Shown here piece after piece: positions 17,446-26,505 of a stretch of DNA of 64,000 nucleotides (the first letter of the stretch is position 1; each line of letters opens with the position of its first letter). The notes beneath the pieces were generated by a model. It was not told where the DNA came from and did not search any database. It worked only from the letters and a program-made list of their open reading frames with translations. Where the stretch lies: assembly GCF_030248535.1 (NCBI RefSeq), contig NZ_JAHGAJ010000025.1:62001-126000 (forward strand), given 5' to 3'. The stretch is from Vibrio sp. D404a (GTDB taxonomy: Bacteria > Pseudomonadota > Gammaproteobacteria > Enterobacterales > Vibrionaceae). Position numbers and translations under genes: made by a program.

Positions 17446-18381
17446 TTATTGAACCTTTTGAGAATCGCCGTTCAGCAGATTCTCGAGGATCTTTTTCAGC
17501 CACAGTGTTGTTGGACTATTGCGGTTTTTGTGGTGGTAGTAGGCGCACATTGTTGGTTGTACATCTTTGCTGTCGAACAACAGGTTGATGGCTCTCAATG
17601 ATGTCTTTTGTTCAATCTCTAAGAACTTAGAGGCAGGGAAAAGCATGTCGGAGTTACGCACCACGTCGATAACTGCAGAGGGCAGTTCAGAGCGGAAACC
17701 AATATTGGCCTTGTGACCCTTAATCTTCAGTATTTTTTCAGCCAGTGACTGATGCGAGTTCCAGTCGACCGCAATAACAGAGGCCAGCTCGAAATTCACC
17801 CCATCTTTCACCTCGATGAAATCACCTTGATAAGGGTGGTCTTCACGTACATAACCTTTAAACGTATCTTGTGCAATGCGCTGTTGAAGTAGCTCTTTGG
17901 GAGCGTGGTTGATCTCGTAGTTCAAGCCGATATGAACCTCATCGTTGATGATGTCAGTCATGGTCGAGCTAGACCAATTCAATAACTGAACCTGAACGTT
18001 AGGAGCCTGAGCGCGGATCGCCTTGAACAACTTGCTCGATAGCGGACTTAGCAAGTAAGGGGAGAGCGCAACCTTGATGACGCCTTGCAGTTCGGCAGGG
18101 TTGAACTCGTTGCTGTTGTTCAACGCGCACGACAGTTCGTCCAATATCGGCGAGATACTTTCTGCGAGCAGATTGGCATGTTCAGTCGCCCGTAAGCCGT
18201 GATGTGTTTTAACGAACAGTTCATCATCGAAATGATCACGCAGGCGCTGGAGAGCTTTACTTACCGCGGGCTGAGAGACAAAAAGGCGCTCTGATGCTTT
18301 TCTCATGTTGCGCTCTTGGTGCAATATGATGAACGTTCTCAGAAGGTTGAGATCGAGATTCGCGAATAAGTCTTTTGCCAT
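17446..18381 (-). CDS. LysR-family transcriptional regulator
   Basis: The 311-residue protein has the N-terminal HTH of LysR proteins (LNLLRTFIILHQERNMRKAS, then RLFVSQPAVSKALQRLR) and a C-terminal ligand-binding domain. The LDLNLLRTF opening is typical of the NodD/LeuO-like branch. A start at 18381 is favoured by AGGGGG 4 bp upstream over a GTG at 18399. Neighbours are an EamA transporter upstream on the same strand and the repeat lipoprotein downstream; neither is a proven target. Confidence 0.88.
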   Translation of the reverse strand: MAKDLFANLDLNLLRTFIILHQERNMRKASERLFVSQPAVSKALQRLRDHFDDELFVKTHHGLRATEHANLLAESISPILDELSCALNNSNEFNPAELQGVIKVALSPYLLSPLSSKLFKAIRAQAPNVQVQLLNWSSSTMTDIINDEVHIGLNYEINHAPKELLQQRIAQDTFKGYVREDHPYQGDFIEVKDGVNFELASVIAVDWNSHQSLAEKILKIKGHKANIGFRSELPSAVIDVVRNSDMLFPASKFLEIEQKTSLRAINLLFDSKDVQPTMCAYYHHKNRNSPTTLWLKKILENLLNGDSQKVQ

Positions 18382-18472
18382 TTTGCCCCCTAACGTCACG
18401 TGTACTCTTTAATCATAAGACGACGATACAGGTAGGACAAATTGAAACTTTGTATAGAGAAGAGACCAAATA

Positions 18473-18501
18473 AATAAAACCCGTGTGAAACGGGTTTTAT
18501 T
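18473..18501. terminator. terminator after the second EamA gene
   Basis: AATAAAACCCGT and ACGGGTTTTATT are perfect 12-nt arms around GTGAA. A/T tails on both sides make it bidirectional in principle; the minus-strand gene ending at 18516 is the natural client. Confidence 0.85.
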
Positions 18502-18515
18502 TAAGTTTGAAGGGG

Positions 18516-19424
18516 TTATCTTGCTTTTAGCGGCTTGTTCGGCGCTGATACCGTTTTAGGTTGTCGAATCGCAAGGATGACTTGAGGGAGTAGCGACATC
18601 ACGATCATACCTGTCATTAACGAGTACTGAGCGGCAGTAAATGACTCACCCATCAACAGCATACCCATTACGATACCTGCGACTGGGTTAGCAATACCAC
18701 CAAAGGTAAAGTCGACCACTGACATACGTTGTAGTAGCCATACATACATGCCATAGCCCAGTGCCGTATTCAAACCAATCACCCACAATAGACCCATAAA
18801 GTTACGTGAATCGAAGTGGGTTACCGCGCTGACATAAGGCTGCGGGTCGATGAAAGCGTGAACTGCTGAAGCTACAGACAAGATCACACCACCAAGAATT
18901 AGTTGCCAAGTCAGCACTTTCCACCAGTGCATGCGATCGCCGAGTGATTTAGTAATGCTGCTGCCCACAATGATACACATGATAGCGGCAAACATAGCAC
19001 CTAGTCCGACAGGGCTGAGTGAAATCTGACTTGGATTAAATAGCATCCACGCCAGTGAAATTAGACCGATACCCGACAAAGCTTGAATCAGATTAGGGCG
19101 CTGCTTTTTAACAACCCAATGGAAAATCATTGCGAATACAGGCACTGAGATCATACCTACGCCTGAAATAGCTGAAGGCAAGGTGAGAGCCATAACAAAG
19201 ATCAGACCGAAGAAGGTCGCAATATTGATTAAACCTAGTGTGAAAATGATCTGCCACTCGCCTTTTTTAGGTAGAGTAGGTTTCACGGCAAGCAATAATA
19301 ACCCTGCAGGCAAAGCACGCAGAGCACCAAGTAGTAATGGTGGCCACTCCTGTAGCGTAAACTGCGTCACTGCATAAGTTGTACCCCAGAAGAAGGCGGG
19401 GATCATTGCTAATAATATATTCAT
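18516..19424 (-). CDS. EamA/DMT-family transporter under MarR control
   Basis: The 302-residue, ten-segment protein opens with the EamA motif PAFFWGTTYAVTQFTL and has a second EamA repeat from about residue 150. It is an inner-membrane exporter of unknown substrate. It is divergent from a MarR regulator across a 125-bp gap that carries two near-copies of TATCTTTACGTTAA, one overlapping the start-proximal region of this gene. That arrangement suggests the exporter is repressed by the MarR protein until a ligand, perhaps its own substrate, is present. Confidence 0.87.
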   Translation of the reverse strand: MNILLAMIPAFFWGTTYAVTQFTLQEWPPLLLGALRALPAGLLLLAVKPTLPKKGEWQIIFTLGLINIATFFGLIFVMALTLPSAISGVGMISVPVFAMIFHWVVKKQRPNLIQALSGIGLISLAWMLFNPSQISLSPVGLGAMFAAIMCIIVGSSITKSLGDRMHWWKVLTWQLILGGVILSVASAVHAFIDPQPYVSAVTHFDSRNFMGLLWVIGLNTALGYGMYVWLLQRMSVVDFTFGGIANPVAGIVMGMLLMGESFTAAQYSLMTGMIVMSLLPQVILAIRQPKTVSAPNKPLKAR

Positions 19425-19430
19425 CTAAAA

Positions 19431-19448
19431 TATCTTTACGTTAAGATA
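19431..19448. promoter_or_regulatory. candidate MarR operator, copy 1
   Basis: TATCTTTACGTTAAGATA is an inverted repeat (TATCTT / AAGATA with a 6-bp centre) just upstream of the EamA gene. Confidence 0.65.
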
Positions 19449-19491
19449 ACTCTTGGTGTGAAGAGTATACCCATAACTAGTGGTTGTAAAG

Positions 19492-19509
19492 TATCTTTAT
19501 GTTAAACTA
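19492..19509. promoter_or_regulatory. candidate MarR operator, copy 2
   Basis: TATCTTTATGTTAAACTA repeats copy 1 with four changes, mostly in the right half, 61 bp away and just upstream of the MarR gene. It probably mediates autoregulation. Confidence 0.55.
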
Positions 19510-19549
19510 GTTTGAAGCAACTAAGACTAATAACGGAGCGTGATTGCAA

Positions 19550-20032
19550 ATGGATGCTATTGACCGCGTGGTAGAACAATGGGCAAAGGAAAAGCCCGAC
19601 CTAGAGACAGAGCCGATGGCGATTATGGGCCGAGTAATGCGTATCGCCAAATACATGGAGACACAAGTTGCCGACCTTCATAAACAATACGATATGAAGC
19701 TGGGCGAGTTTGATGTATTGGCGACGTTACGACGCTCTGGTAAGCCTTATCGACTCACCCCATCAGAGCTTATTGGTTCAATGATGTTGACTTCTGGTGC
19801 CATGACTAACCGATTAGATAAGCTAGAAGCCAAGGGGCTTATTAGCCGTGAGCACAGCAAAGAAGACCGTCGTAGTGTGAGTGTTAAGCTCACAAGAAAT
19901 GGCCTAACCCTGATTGATGAGATGATGACTGAACATGTTGAGATGCAGAAGAAGTTGGTGAAAACTCTCTCCGCAAGTCAGAAGAAGAATACCAATCAAC
20001 TGCTGAAAACATGGCTAAGTGCATACGAATAA
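19550..20032 (+). CDS. MarR-family transcriptional regulator
   Basis: The 160-residue protein has the winged-helix MarR core (about residues 45-125), with the recognition helix around LTSGAMTNRLDKLEAKGLI and the wing REHSKEDRRSVSVKLT. The ATG at 19550 is 11 bp after GGAG; a TTG at 19544 has better spacing (5 bp), so the start could be two codons earlier. It is divergent from an EamA exporter and probably represses it. Confidence 0.88.
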   Translation: MDAIDRVVEQWAKEKPDLETEPMAIMGRVMRIAKYMETQVADLHKQYDMKLGEFDVLATLRRSGKPYRLTPSELIGSMMLTSGAMTNRLDKLEAKGLISREHSKEDRRSVSVKLTRNGLTLIDEMMTEHVEMQKKLVKTLSASQKKNTNQLLKTWLSAYE

Positions 20033-20106
20033 GTTCTCTGGCGCTTCACTATTGATGGCTGTTTAACTATTTATAACCGTCTAACAAATGCCACCAAGTT
20101 AAAACG

Positions 20107-20137
20107 AAAAACCGAAGCTCAGTGCTTCGGTTTTTTT
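20107..20137. terminator. terminator between MarR and GlcG-like genes
   Basis: AAAACCGAAGC pairs with GCTTCGGTTTT around TCAGT, with T-runs for both strands; the two genes converge here. Confidence 0.9.
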
Positions 20138-20187
20138 GTGTCCACAATTTACCCCATGTAGAGGGAAGTGGTATCGAGATTTAAGGT

Positions 20188-20628
20188 TTAGGCTTGTAGC
20201 ATCTCATCACTGTAAAGGTCTGCACAGCCAATTCCATTAATCGCGCAGCTTTCGTCGATATCTGAGATATCACCACTGACGCCAATGGCACCGAGTACGG
20301 TTTTATCTTTATCTCTGATGAGTAGCCCCCCGGGTACAGGCACCATGTTCCCGTGTGCGAGTACGTTTACTGCGGAGATAAATGCTGGTCTGTTATCAGC
20401 ATCTTGGGCGAGTTTTCTAGAAGAGCAACCGAGTGCGAGTGCTCCCCAAGCTTTAGCAATGGCGATGTCTGGTCGCATCATGCTAGAGCCATCCTGACGT
20501 TGCAGGGAGATGAGCTTGCCGCCGCTGTCTAAAACCGCAACGGTTAGAGGCTCAGTATGGATCTTTCTGCCTGCTTTAAAGGTTCCATCTATGATGGTTA
20601 ACGCTTGTTGTAGAGTCAAACTTCCCAT
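20188..20628 (-). CDS. GlcG/HbpS-like protein
   Basis: The 146-residue protein belongs to the GlcG/HbpS (DUF336) family: LTVAVLDSGGKLISLQRQDG near the N terminus and GGLLIRDKDKTVLGAIGVSG further on. Family members often sit next to glycolate, glyoxylate or diol genes, and some bind haem or cofactors; the exact role is not settled. AGGAG is 5 bp before the ATG. It follows aceB on the same strand by 92 bp, which ties it to glyoxylate use. Confidence 0.85.
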   Translation of the reverse strand: MGSLTLQQALTIIDGTFKAGRKIHTEPLTVAVLDSGGKLISLQRQDGSSMMRPDIAIAKAWGALALGCSSRKLAQDADNRPAFISAVNVLAHGNMVPVPGGLLIRDKDKTVLGAIGVSGDISDIDESCAINGIGCADLYSDEMLQA

Positions 20629-20720
20629 GTTATCTCCTGTTTTTCAGGGGCTTAAACCAACTTGTTCCCGAGTCGTTTAAGGATTAAAGCGACACAAGTT
20701 CAAGTTGGCCAAGCGTCAGG

Positions 20721-22343
20721 TCAAGACGCTTGTAATAGCCCATAGCTGGGTAAAGTTAGGAAGGCGGCGAACGCTTCTGCTGTAGACAGTTGATAGAAGA
20801 GATCGGCTGTCTCCTCGAATCGACCTGCAGCATAGCGAGCTTCTCCGACTTCTTGTTTAATGGTGTCTAGCTCTTGGTATAGCCAAGAGTGGAAGAGTTC
20901 TTTAGTAAAGGTTTGGCCATCGTCTAACGTGACGCCGTGGTGAATCCATTGCCAAATATTGGCTCTAGAGATCTCAGCCGTAGCGGCGTCTTCCATCAGT
21001 CCATAAATTGGCACACAACCATGGCCTTGAATCCATGCTTCGATGTAGTAGAGAGCGATACGAATGTTCTTACGCACGCCTGCTTCGTCGCGGGTTCCTT
21101 CGCAAGGCTTTAGCAGAAGCTCTGCACTGATCTCATGTTGTGGGCTTTGGAAGTCGATTTGGTTGACCTTTCCATCTAGATGTTTGTCGAACTCAGACAT
21201 TGCAAGGTCAACCAGTGCTGGGTGCGCGACCCAAGTGCCGTCATGACCGTTTTTAGATTCTCGTTGCTTGTCTTCAATAACCTTGGCGGTAACGCGCTCC
21301 ATCTCAGCGGGATCTTTCGCTGGGATGAATGCTGACATGCCGCCCATCGCCAGCGCGCCGCGAGCGTGACAGGTTCTCACTAGCAGTTGGCTGTAGGCGT
21401 TAAGAAACTCTTGATCCATACCGATACCATGACGATCAGGCAGAATACGGTCTTGGTGGTTCTTTAACGTTTTGATGTAGCTGAAAATGTAGTCCCAACG
21501 GCCACAGTTCATTGCAACAATGTGGTCACGCATCGCATAAAGAATTTCATCCATCTGGAATACAGCAGGAAGTGTTTCTATCAATACTGTTGCTCGAATC
21601 GTGCCTTTTGGTACTTTGAAATATTGCTCGGTGAAGCTGAAGATATCGTCCCACCATTGCGCTTCTTCCATGCTTTCAAGTTTTGGAATGTAGTAGTACA
21701 CACCTAAGCCTTGCTCTGCACGTGATTGATAGTTATGAAAAAAGTAGAGAGCGAAATCCATTAAGCAGCCAGCTATCGGTTGGTGGTTAAATTGGATAGA
21801 CTGCTCTGGGAGGTGAATACCACGTGGGCGCGCGATCAACAGTGCAGGGTTATTCACCAGTTGGTAGTTCTTCTGTTTCTTTTCATCGTAGTAGCTGATG
21901 GTGCCAAGGTTGGCATCTCTGAGGTTGATTTGACCGTCGACCATGTTCTCCCAAGTCGGAGATGAAGCGTCTTCAAAGCAACACATGAAAACTTTAGCGC
22001 CGGAGTTAAGCGCATTGATGACCATCTTACGTTCAATAGGACCGGTGATCTCAACGCGGCGGTCTAATAGTTCTGGTGGCGGTGTCGCGACCTTCCACGT
22101 TTTGTCGTCACGAATCGCTGCCGTATCGTCTCTGAAATCAGGCAATGCACCCGCATCGAATTGGGCTTGTTTAGCTTCGCGGTCAGTTAGCAGGTTTTGA
22201 CGGCGCTCTCCAAACTTTTTCACCAGTGCTTCTAAGAAGATCAAAGCATCTTTAGACAGGATCTTTTTGTACTCAGCGTTGTCCATATTGCCAAGTACCT
22301 GCATACACAAAGTCTCTTCTCTCTCTTTTACGTCATTCATCAT
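20721..22343 (-). CDS. aceB: malate synthase A
   Basis: The 540-residue enzyme condenses glyoxylate with acetyl-CoA to malate. Length and sequence match the A-type (about 530), not the 720-residue G-type. Visible family stretches are ITGPIERKMVINALNSGAKV, FEDASSPTWENM, GRWDYIFSYIKTLK and GMSAFIPAKDP. AGGAG lies 7 bp before the first ATG. It is not beside aceA but is divergent from the gcl operon across a gap holding two TGTATACA palindromes. So here it probably serves glyoxylate from ureidoglycolate rather than the acetate shunt. Confidence 0.95.
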   Translation of the reverse strand: MMNDVKEREETLCMQVLGNMDNAEYKKILSKDALIFLEALVKKFGERRQNLLTDREAKQAQFDAGALPDFRDDTAAIRDDKTWKVATPPPELLDRRVEITGPIERKMVINALNSGAKVFMCCFEDASSPTWENMVDGQINLRDANLGTISYYDEKKQKNYQLVNNPALLIARPRGIHLPEQSIQFNHQPIAGCLMDFALYFFHNYQSRAEQGLGVYYYIPKLESMEEAQWWDDIFSFTEQYFKVPKGTIRATVLIETLPAVFQMDEILYAMRDHIVAMNCGRWDYIFSYIKTLKNHQDRILPDRHGIGMDQEFLNAYSQLLVRTCHARGALAMGGMSAFIPAKDPAEMERVTAKVIEDKQRESKNGHDGTWVAHPALVDLAMSEFDKHLDGKVNQIDFQSPQHEISAELLLKPCEGTRDEAGVRKNIRIALYYIEAWIQGHGCVPIYGLMEDAATAEISRANIWQWIHHGVTLDDGQTFTKELFHSWLYQELDTIKQEVGEARYAAGRFEETADLFYQLSTAEAFAAFLTLPSYGLLQAS

Positions 22344-22373
22344 TGTCTGTCTCCTTTGAACAATACGATGTCA

Positions 22374-22387
22374 TTTTGTATACAAAA
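22374..22387. promoter_or_regulatory. TGTATACA palindrome upstream of aceB
   Basis: TTTTGTATACAAAA is a perfect 14-bp palindrome 31 bp before the aceB start. It shares its core with sites near gcl, uraH, puuE, xdhA and the GntR gene; likely operator for the GntR protein at 50838. Confidence 0.72.
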
Positions 22388-22628
22388 TTCTATTTTTAAG
22401 TTTATTTATATGGCAAAAACTGTAAACAATCAAAGCCTATTTAACATTTAATTATCATTCGAAATATTTGAAATTTATTTTTATGTAAAGATATTTTATG
22501 TGAAGCAATGAATTGTAAGCTTTTCGGGGTTAGTGCTTACTTAAAACGCGCGTTTGATGTAACAAAAATGTTTCAAATTGGACTTGATAAATGCTGAGAA
22601 TGGCTCATAGTACACAAAAGTTAGTTTA

Positions 22629-22640
22629 ATTGTATACAAT
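22629..22640. promoter_or_regulatory. TGTATACA palindrome upstream of gcl
   Basis: ATTGTATACAAT is a perfect 12-bp palindrome 18 bp before the gcl start, close to its ribosome site, where binding would block transcription. Confidence 0.72.
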
Positions 22641-22657
22641 CTGAACTGGAGGTTCGA

Positions 22658-24430
22658 ATGGCAATTATGAAAGCGATTGAAGCAGCGGTTGAAGTGCTTA
22701 AACGTGAAGGAGTAGACATCGCATTTGGTGTTCCGGGCGCAGCGATTAACCCTATGTATGCGGCGATGAAAAAGCTTGGTGGTATTGATCACGTTCTAGC
22801 TCGTCATGTAGAAGGCGCTTCGCATATGGCAGAAGGATACACGCGCACCAATCAGGATAATATTGGTGTCTGTATCGGTACTTCTGGCCCTGCGGGAACG
22901 GATATGATTACCGGTCTATATTCAGCCTCGGCTGACTCTATTCCTATCTTATGTATTACAGGTCAGGCTCCGCGAGCTAGGCTGCACAAAGAGGACTTTC
23001 AAGCGGTAGATATTGAATCGATCGCTCAGCCTGTCACTAAGTGGGCGACGACGGTGCTCGAACCTGCACAAGTTCCTCGCGCGTTTCAAAAAGCCTTTCA
23101 TTTGATGCGCTCCGGCCGCCCGGGTCCAGTTCTTATTGATTTGCCGTTAGATGTTCAGTTGGCGGAAATTGAGTTCGATATTGACTCTTATGAACCGCTA
23201 GAGCCATACAAACCAACGGCAACCAGACAACAAGTCGAGAAAGCACTCGCCATGATGGCGGAAGCGGAGAAGCCACTGATTGTTTCTGGTGGCGGCGTGA
23301 TCAACGCGGGCGCCTCTGAACTTCTTCAGCAGTTTGCTGAGATCACTGGTGTTCCTGTTATACCAACGCTAATGGGTTGGGGTTCGATTCCAGACGACCA
23401 TGAATTAATGGCCGGTATGGTAGGGCTACAAACCTCCCACCGTTACGGTAATGAAACCATGCTTAACTCGGATTTTGTATTCGGTGTTGGTAACCGCTGG
23501 GCAAACCGTCATACCGGCTCTGTGGATGTGTACACCGAAGGCCGAAAATTCGTGCATGTTGATATTGAACCAACTCAAATAGGACGAGTGTTCTGCCCTG
23601 ATCTAGGCATTGTTTCTGATGCTAAATCTGCACTAGAGCTGATGGTGGAAGTCGCTCGAGAGTGGCGCGACGCAGGCAAGTTGCCAAATCGAAGCGATTG
23701 GGCGGGGGAGTGTCAGCAGCGCAAGGCCACCATGCTACGCAAAACCAATTTTGAAGAAGCGCCGATGAAGCCAATGCGCGTCTATGAAGAGATGAACAAA
23801 GCCTTTGGCCGCGACACCTGTTACGTAAGTACGATAGGTCTGTCGCAGATTGCTGCGGCTCAGTTCCTTCATGTGTACAAACCGCGCCACTGGATTAACT
23901 GTGGTCAGGCTGGCCCGTTAGGATGGACAACCCCTGCTGCGTTAGGTGTTCGAGCTGCTGATCCAAATCGTGACATCGTGGCTATCTCCGGTGACTACGA
24001 TTTCCAATTCATGATTGAAGAGTTGGCGGTAGGTGCACAGTTTAATCTGCCTTATATCCATGTGTTGGTGAACAACTCTTATCTAGGTCTGATTCGTCAA
24101 GCTCAACGTCAGTTTGATATAGATTACTGTGTACAGTTGGCATTTGATAACCAGAATGCGCCAGAGCTTGAAGGCTATGGTGTAGACCATGTTGCCGTTG
24201 TAGAAGGCTTGGGCTGTAAGGCGATTCGAGTACGCGAACCAGAGCAAATTGCGCCGGCGTTTGAACAAGCTAAAGCGCTTATGAACAAGCATAAAGTGCC
24301 AGTAGTTGTTGAATTGATTCTTGAGCGAGTGACCAACATTTCGATGGGTGTTGAGATCAATGCCATCAACGAGTTTGAGCCGCTAGCGGAGACTCGCGAA
24401 GACGCGCCGACAGCGCTTGCGCACAAATAA
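22658..24430 (+). CDS. gcl: glyoxylate carboligase
   Basis: The 590-residue ThDP enzyme joins two glyoxylate molecules into tartronate semialdehyde with loss of CO2. It follows E. coli Gcl closely throughout: AFGVPGAAINPMYAAM (Val where other ThDP enzymes have the catalytic Glu, a Gcl hallmark), GTSGPAGTDMITGLYSAS, HWINCGQAGPLGWT and the ThDP/Mg motif GDYDFQFMIEELAVGAQFN. GGAGG is 5 bp before the ATG. It heads gcl-hyi-glxR and is divergent from aceB. Two stem-loops follow it before hyi. Confidence 0.97.
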   Translation: MAIMKAIEAAVEVLKREGVDIAFGVPGAAINPMYAAMKKLGGIDHVLARHVEGASHMAEGYTRTNQDNIGVCIGTSGPAGTDMITGLYSASADSIPILCITGQAPRARLHKEDFQAVDIESIAQPVTKWATTVLEPAQVPRAFQKAFHLMRSGRPGPVLIDLPLDVQLAEIEFDIDSYEPLEPYKPTATRQQVEKALAMMAEAEKPLIVSGGGVINAGASELLQQFAEITGVPVIPTLMGWGSIPDDHELMAGMVGLQTSHRYGNETMLNSDFVFGVGNRWANRHTGSVDVYTEGRKFVHVDIEPTQIGRVFCPDLGIVSDAKSALELMVEVAREWRDAGKLPNRSDWAGECQQRKATMLRKTNFEEAPMKPMRVYEEMNKAFGRDTCYVSTIGLSQIAAAQFLHVYKPRHWINCGQAGPLGWTTPAALGVRAADPNRDIVAISGDYDFQFMIEELAVGAQFNLPYIHVLVNNSYLGLIRQAQRQFDIDYCVQLAFDNQNAPELEGYGVDHVAVVEGLGCKAIRVREPEQIAPAFEQAKALMNKHKVPVVVELILERVTNISMGVEINAINEFEPLAETREDAPTALAHK

Positions 24431-24437
24431 TGTGTTT

Positions 24438-24491
24438 CCGTTAAGCCGATAGTCGCTTAACGGAACGTCAATGGGCACAGGCTTAGTGCCC
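24438..24491 (+). other. two consecutive stem-loops between gcl and hyi
   Basis: CCGTTAAGC (24438-24446) pairs with GCTTAACGG (24455-24463), and GGGCAC (24473-24478) with GTGCCC (24486-24491). Neither has a T-run, so they look like processing or stability elements within the operon mRNA rather than terminators. Confidence 0.6.
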
Positions 24492-24519
24492 AAAGATTAC
24501 AGATAAAAAGGACAGAGTC

Positions 24520-25296
24520 ATGGCGAAATTTGCGGCTAATTTGTCAATGTTATTCACTGAAGTGGATTTTATGGATCGTTTTGAAGCGGCTGCCGACGCA
24601 GGGTTTCAAGGCGTCGAATATCTATTTCCATATGCTTTTGACGCGCAAGCGATCAAACAGAAGTTGGTTGAGAACAACCTAGAACAGGTGCTGTTTAACT
24701 TGCCGGCTGGTGATTGGGAGGCGGGTGACCGAGGTATTGCGGTTGACCCTGCAAGAGTTGAAGAGTTCCAAGCGGGCGTGCCGAAAGCAATAGAGTACGC
24801 CAAAGCGCTAGGTTGCAAACAGGTGAACTGCTTAGCGGGAATTGTGCCGCAAGGGGTAACTCCGCAAGATGCGCACTCTGCGTTCGTGATTAACCTTCAC
24901 TATGCGGCAAACGCACTGGCGGCTGAAGGAATCAGTTTAGTGATTGAAGCGATCAACACGCGCGACATTCCGGGCTTCTTCCTTAATACCACGGAACAGG
25001 CGAAAGCGATCATTAAAGAAGTCGGGAGCGACAACCTCTCGATTCAATACGACATCTACCACATGCAGATCATGGAAGGCGATCTTACGCCAACTATGCA
25101 GCAGAACATTGGTCAGATAGCTCACGTCCAATTGGCTGACAATCCAGGTCGTCATGAGCCGGGAACGGGGGAGATTAACTACCCATTTGTGCTCAACTAC
25201 CTAGATGAACTGGGCTACCAAGGTTGGGTTGGCTGTGAGTACAAACCGAAAACGACCACTACAGAAGGCCTTGGTTGGCTGCACCAGTACCGTTAA
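24520..25296 (+). CDS. hyi: hydroxypyruvate isomerase
   Basis: The 258-residue TIM-barrel protein interconverts hydroxypyruvate and tartronate semialdehyde. It has the family start FAANLSMLFTEVDFMDRFEAA, the metal/substrate region LVIEAINTRDIPGFFLN and the IQYDIYHMQIMEGD stretch, and GCEYKP near the C terminus. AAGGA lies 7 bp before the ATG. It sits between gcl and glxR as in the E. coli glyoxylate operon. Confidence 0.96.
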   Translation: MAKFAANLSMLFTEVDFMDRFEAAADAGFQGVEYLFPYAFDAQAIKQKLVENNLEQVLFNLPAGDWEAGDRGIAVDPARVEEFQAGVPKAIEYAKALGCKQVNCLAGIVPQGVTPQDAHSAFVINLHYAANALAAEGISLVIEAINTRDIPGFFLNTTEQAKAIIKEVGSDNLSIQYDIYHMQIMEGDLTPTMQQNIGQIAHVQLADNPGRHEPGTGEINYPFVLNYLDELGYQGWVGCEYKPKTTTTEGLGWLHQYR

Positions 25297-25333
25297 TTGT
25301 GTCTGGTTATCTTAAAGCGTTAAGGAGAACAAC

Positions 25334-26230
25334 ATGTCTAAAATTGCATTTATTGGTACAGGTATCATGGGCAAACCAATGGCGAGCAACCTTCAAAAAG
25401 CTGGCCACGAAATCCTTCTTTCAGACCATTTCAACCCAGCACCTGCTGATCTTGTCGCTGCTGGTGCAACGGTTTATCACTCACCTGCGGAAGTGGCAGA
25501 GCAGGCCGATGTGATCATTCTAATGGTGCCAAACACACCTCAAGTTGAAGATGTTCTGTTTGGTGATAACGGCGTAGAGCAAGGCCTTACTGCAGGTGGT
25601 GCGGCTGGAAAGCTGGTGATTGATATGAGTTCAATTTCTCCTATCGCCACCAAAGCGATCGCGGCTCGCATTAACGAGGGCGGTGCGTCCTATCTTGATG
25701 CTCCGGTATCAGGGGGCGAAGTGGGTGCTATCAATGCGACGCTGACTATCATGGTTGGTGGTGAGCAGTCTGCTTTTGATAAGGCGCGACCTCTATTTGA
25801 AGTGATGGGCAAGAACATTACCTTGGTGGGTGATAATGGCGCAGGCCAAACGTGTAAAGTCGCTAACCAAATTATCGTAGCATTAAACATTGAAGCGGTC
25901 TCTGAGGCACTGGTATTTGCCTCTAAAGCGGGGGCCGATCCTGCTCGCGTGCGTCAGGCGCTGTTGGGTGGTTTTGCTAACTCTAAGATCTTGGAAGTGC
26001 ATGGTGAGCGTATGGTGGAAGGAACCTTTGACCCAGGATTTAGAATCTCGCTGCATCAGAAAGACCTTAACCTTGCACTGACTGGTGCCGAAGAATTAGG
26101 TGTATCACTACCGAATACGGCGACGGCTCAACAACTGTTTGGTGAGTGTGCTGATATGGGCGGTGAAGGTTGGGATCACTCAGCACTAATTCAAGCCATT
26201 GAAAAACGCTCGGATCACTCAATCCGATAG
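25334..26230 (+). CDS. glxR: 2-hydroxy-3-oxopropionate (tartronate semialdehyde) reductase
   Basis: This 298-residue beta-hydroxyacid dehydrogenase reduces tartronate semialdehyde to D-glycerate with NAD(P)H. The Rossmann motif is FIGTGIMGKPMASNL at residues 5-19. The substrate-binding motif LDAPVSGGEVGAINATL and the catalytic Lys in NGAGQTCKVANQIIVALN are intact. AAGGAG stands 6 bp before the ATG, 37 bp after hyi. It provides the step between Gcl and the glycerate kinase downstream. Confidence 0.96.
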   Translation: MSKIAFIGTGIMGKPMASNLQKAGHEILLSDHFNPAPADLVAAGATVYHSPAEVAEQADVIILMVPNTPQVEDVLFGDNGVEQGLTAGGAAGKLVIDMSSISPIATKAIAARINEGGASYLDAPVSGGEVGAINATLTIMVGGEQSAFDKARPLFEVMGKNITLVGDNGAGQTCKVANQIIVALNIEAVSEALVFASKAGADPARVRQALLGGFANSKILEVHGERMVEGTFDPGFRISLHQKDLNLALTGAEELGVSLPNTATAQQLFGECADMGGEGWDHSALIQAIEKRSDHSIR

Positions 26231-26252
26231 TACCCGATTTAGGGTAAATCTA

Positions 26253-26301
26253 TTCGTTACTCTGGTATTGAATGCATGTTTCATGAAACCAGAGTAACGA
26301 A
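26253..26301 (+). other. long stem-loop after glxR
   Basis: TTCGTTACTCTGGT (26253-26266) and ACCAGAGTAACGAA (26288-26301) are perfect 14-bp arms, with TTTCATGAAA in the loop. No T-run follows. It may end, process or stabilise the gcl-hyi-glxR message ahead of the kinase gene. Confidence 0.65.
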
Positions 26302-26505
26302 CTTAGGCTGCCACTTCTCCAGGGTGGGTGGCAGACCCCACAGGCTCAAGCAGTTTGTTTATAAATCGCGTAGTTTCGTCTCCTTTTATGCGCGTTCCTA
26401 ATATAAGGCAGAGGTTGAAGTTGTTCCTTTTCAACTTATTTCTTAGCAGGCACCTGTGTCCTTGTATTAGGGTTCTTTTTTATTCCGTCGACTAAGGAGT
26501 GGCTG

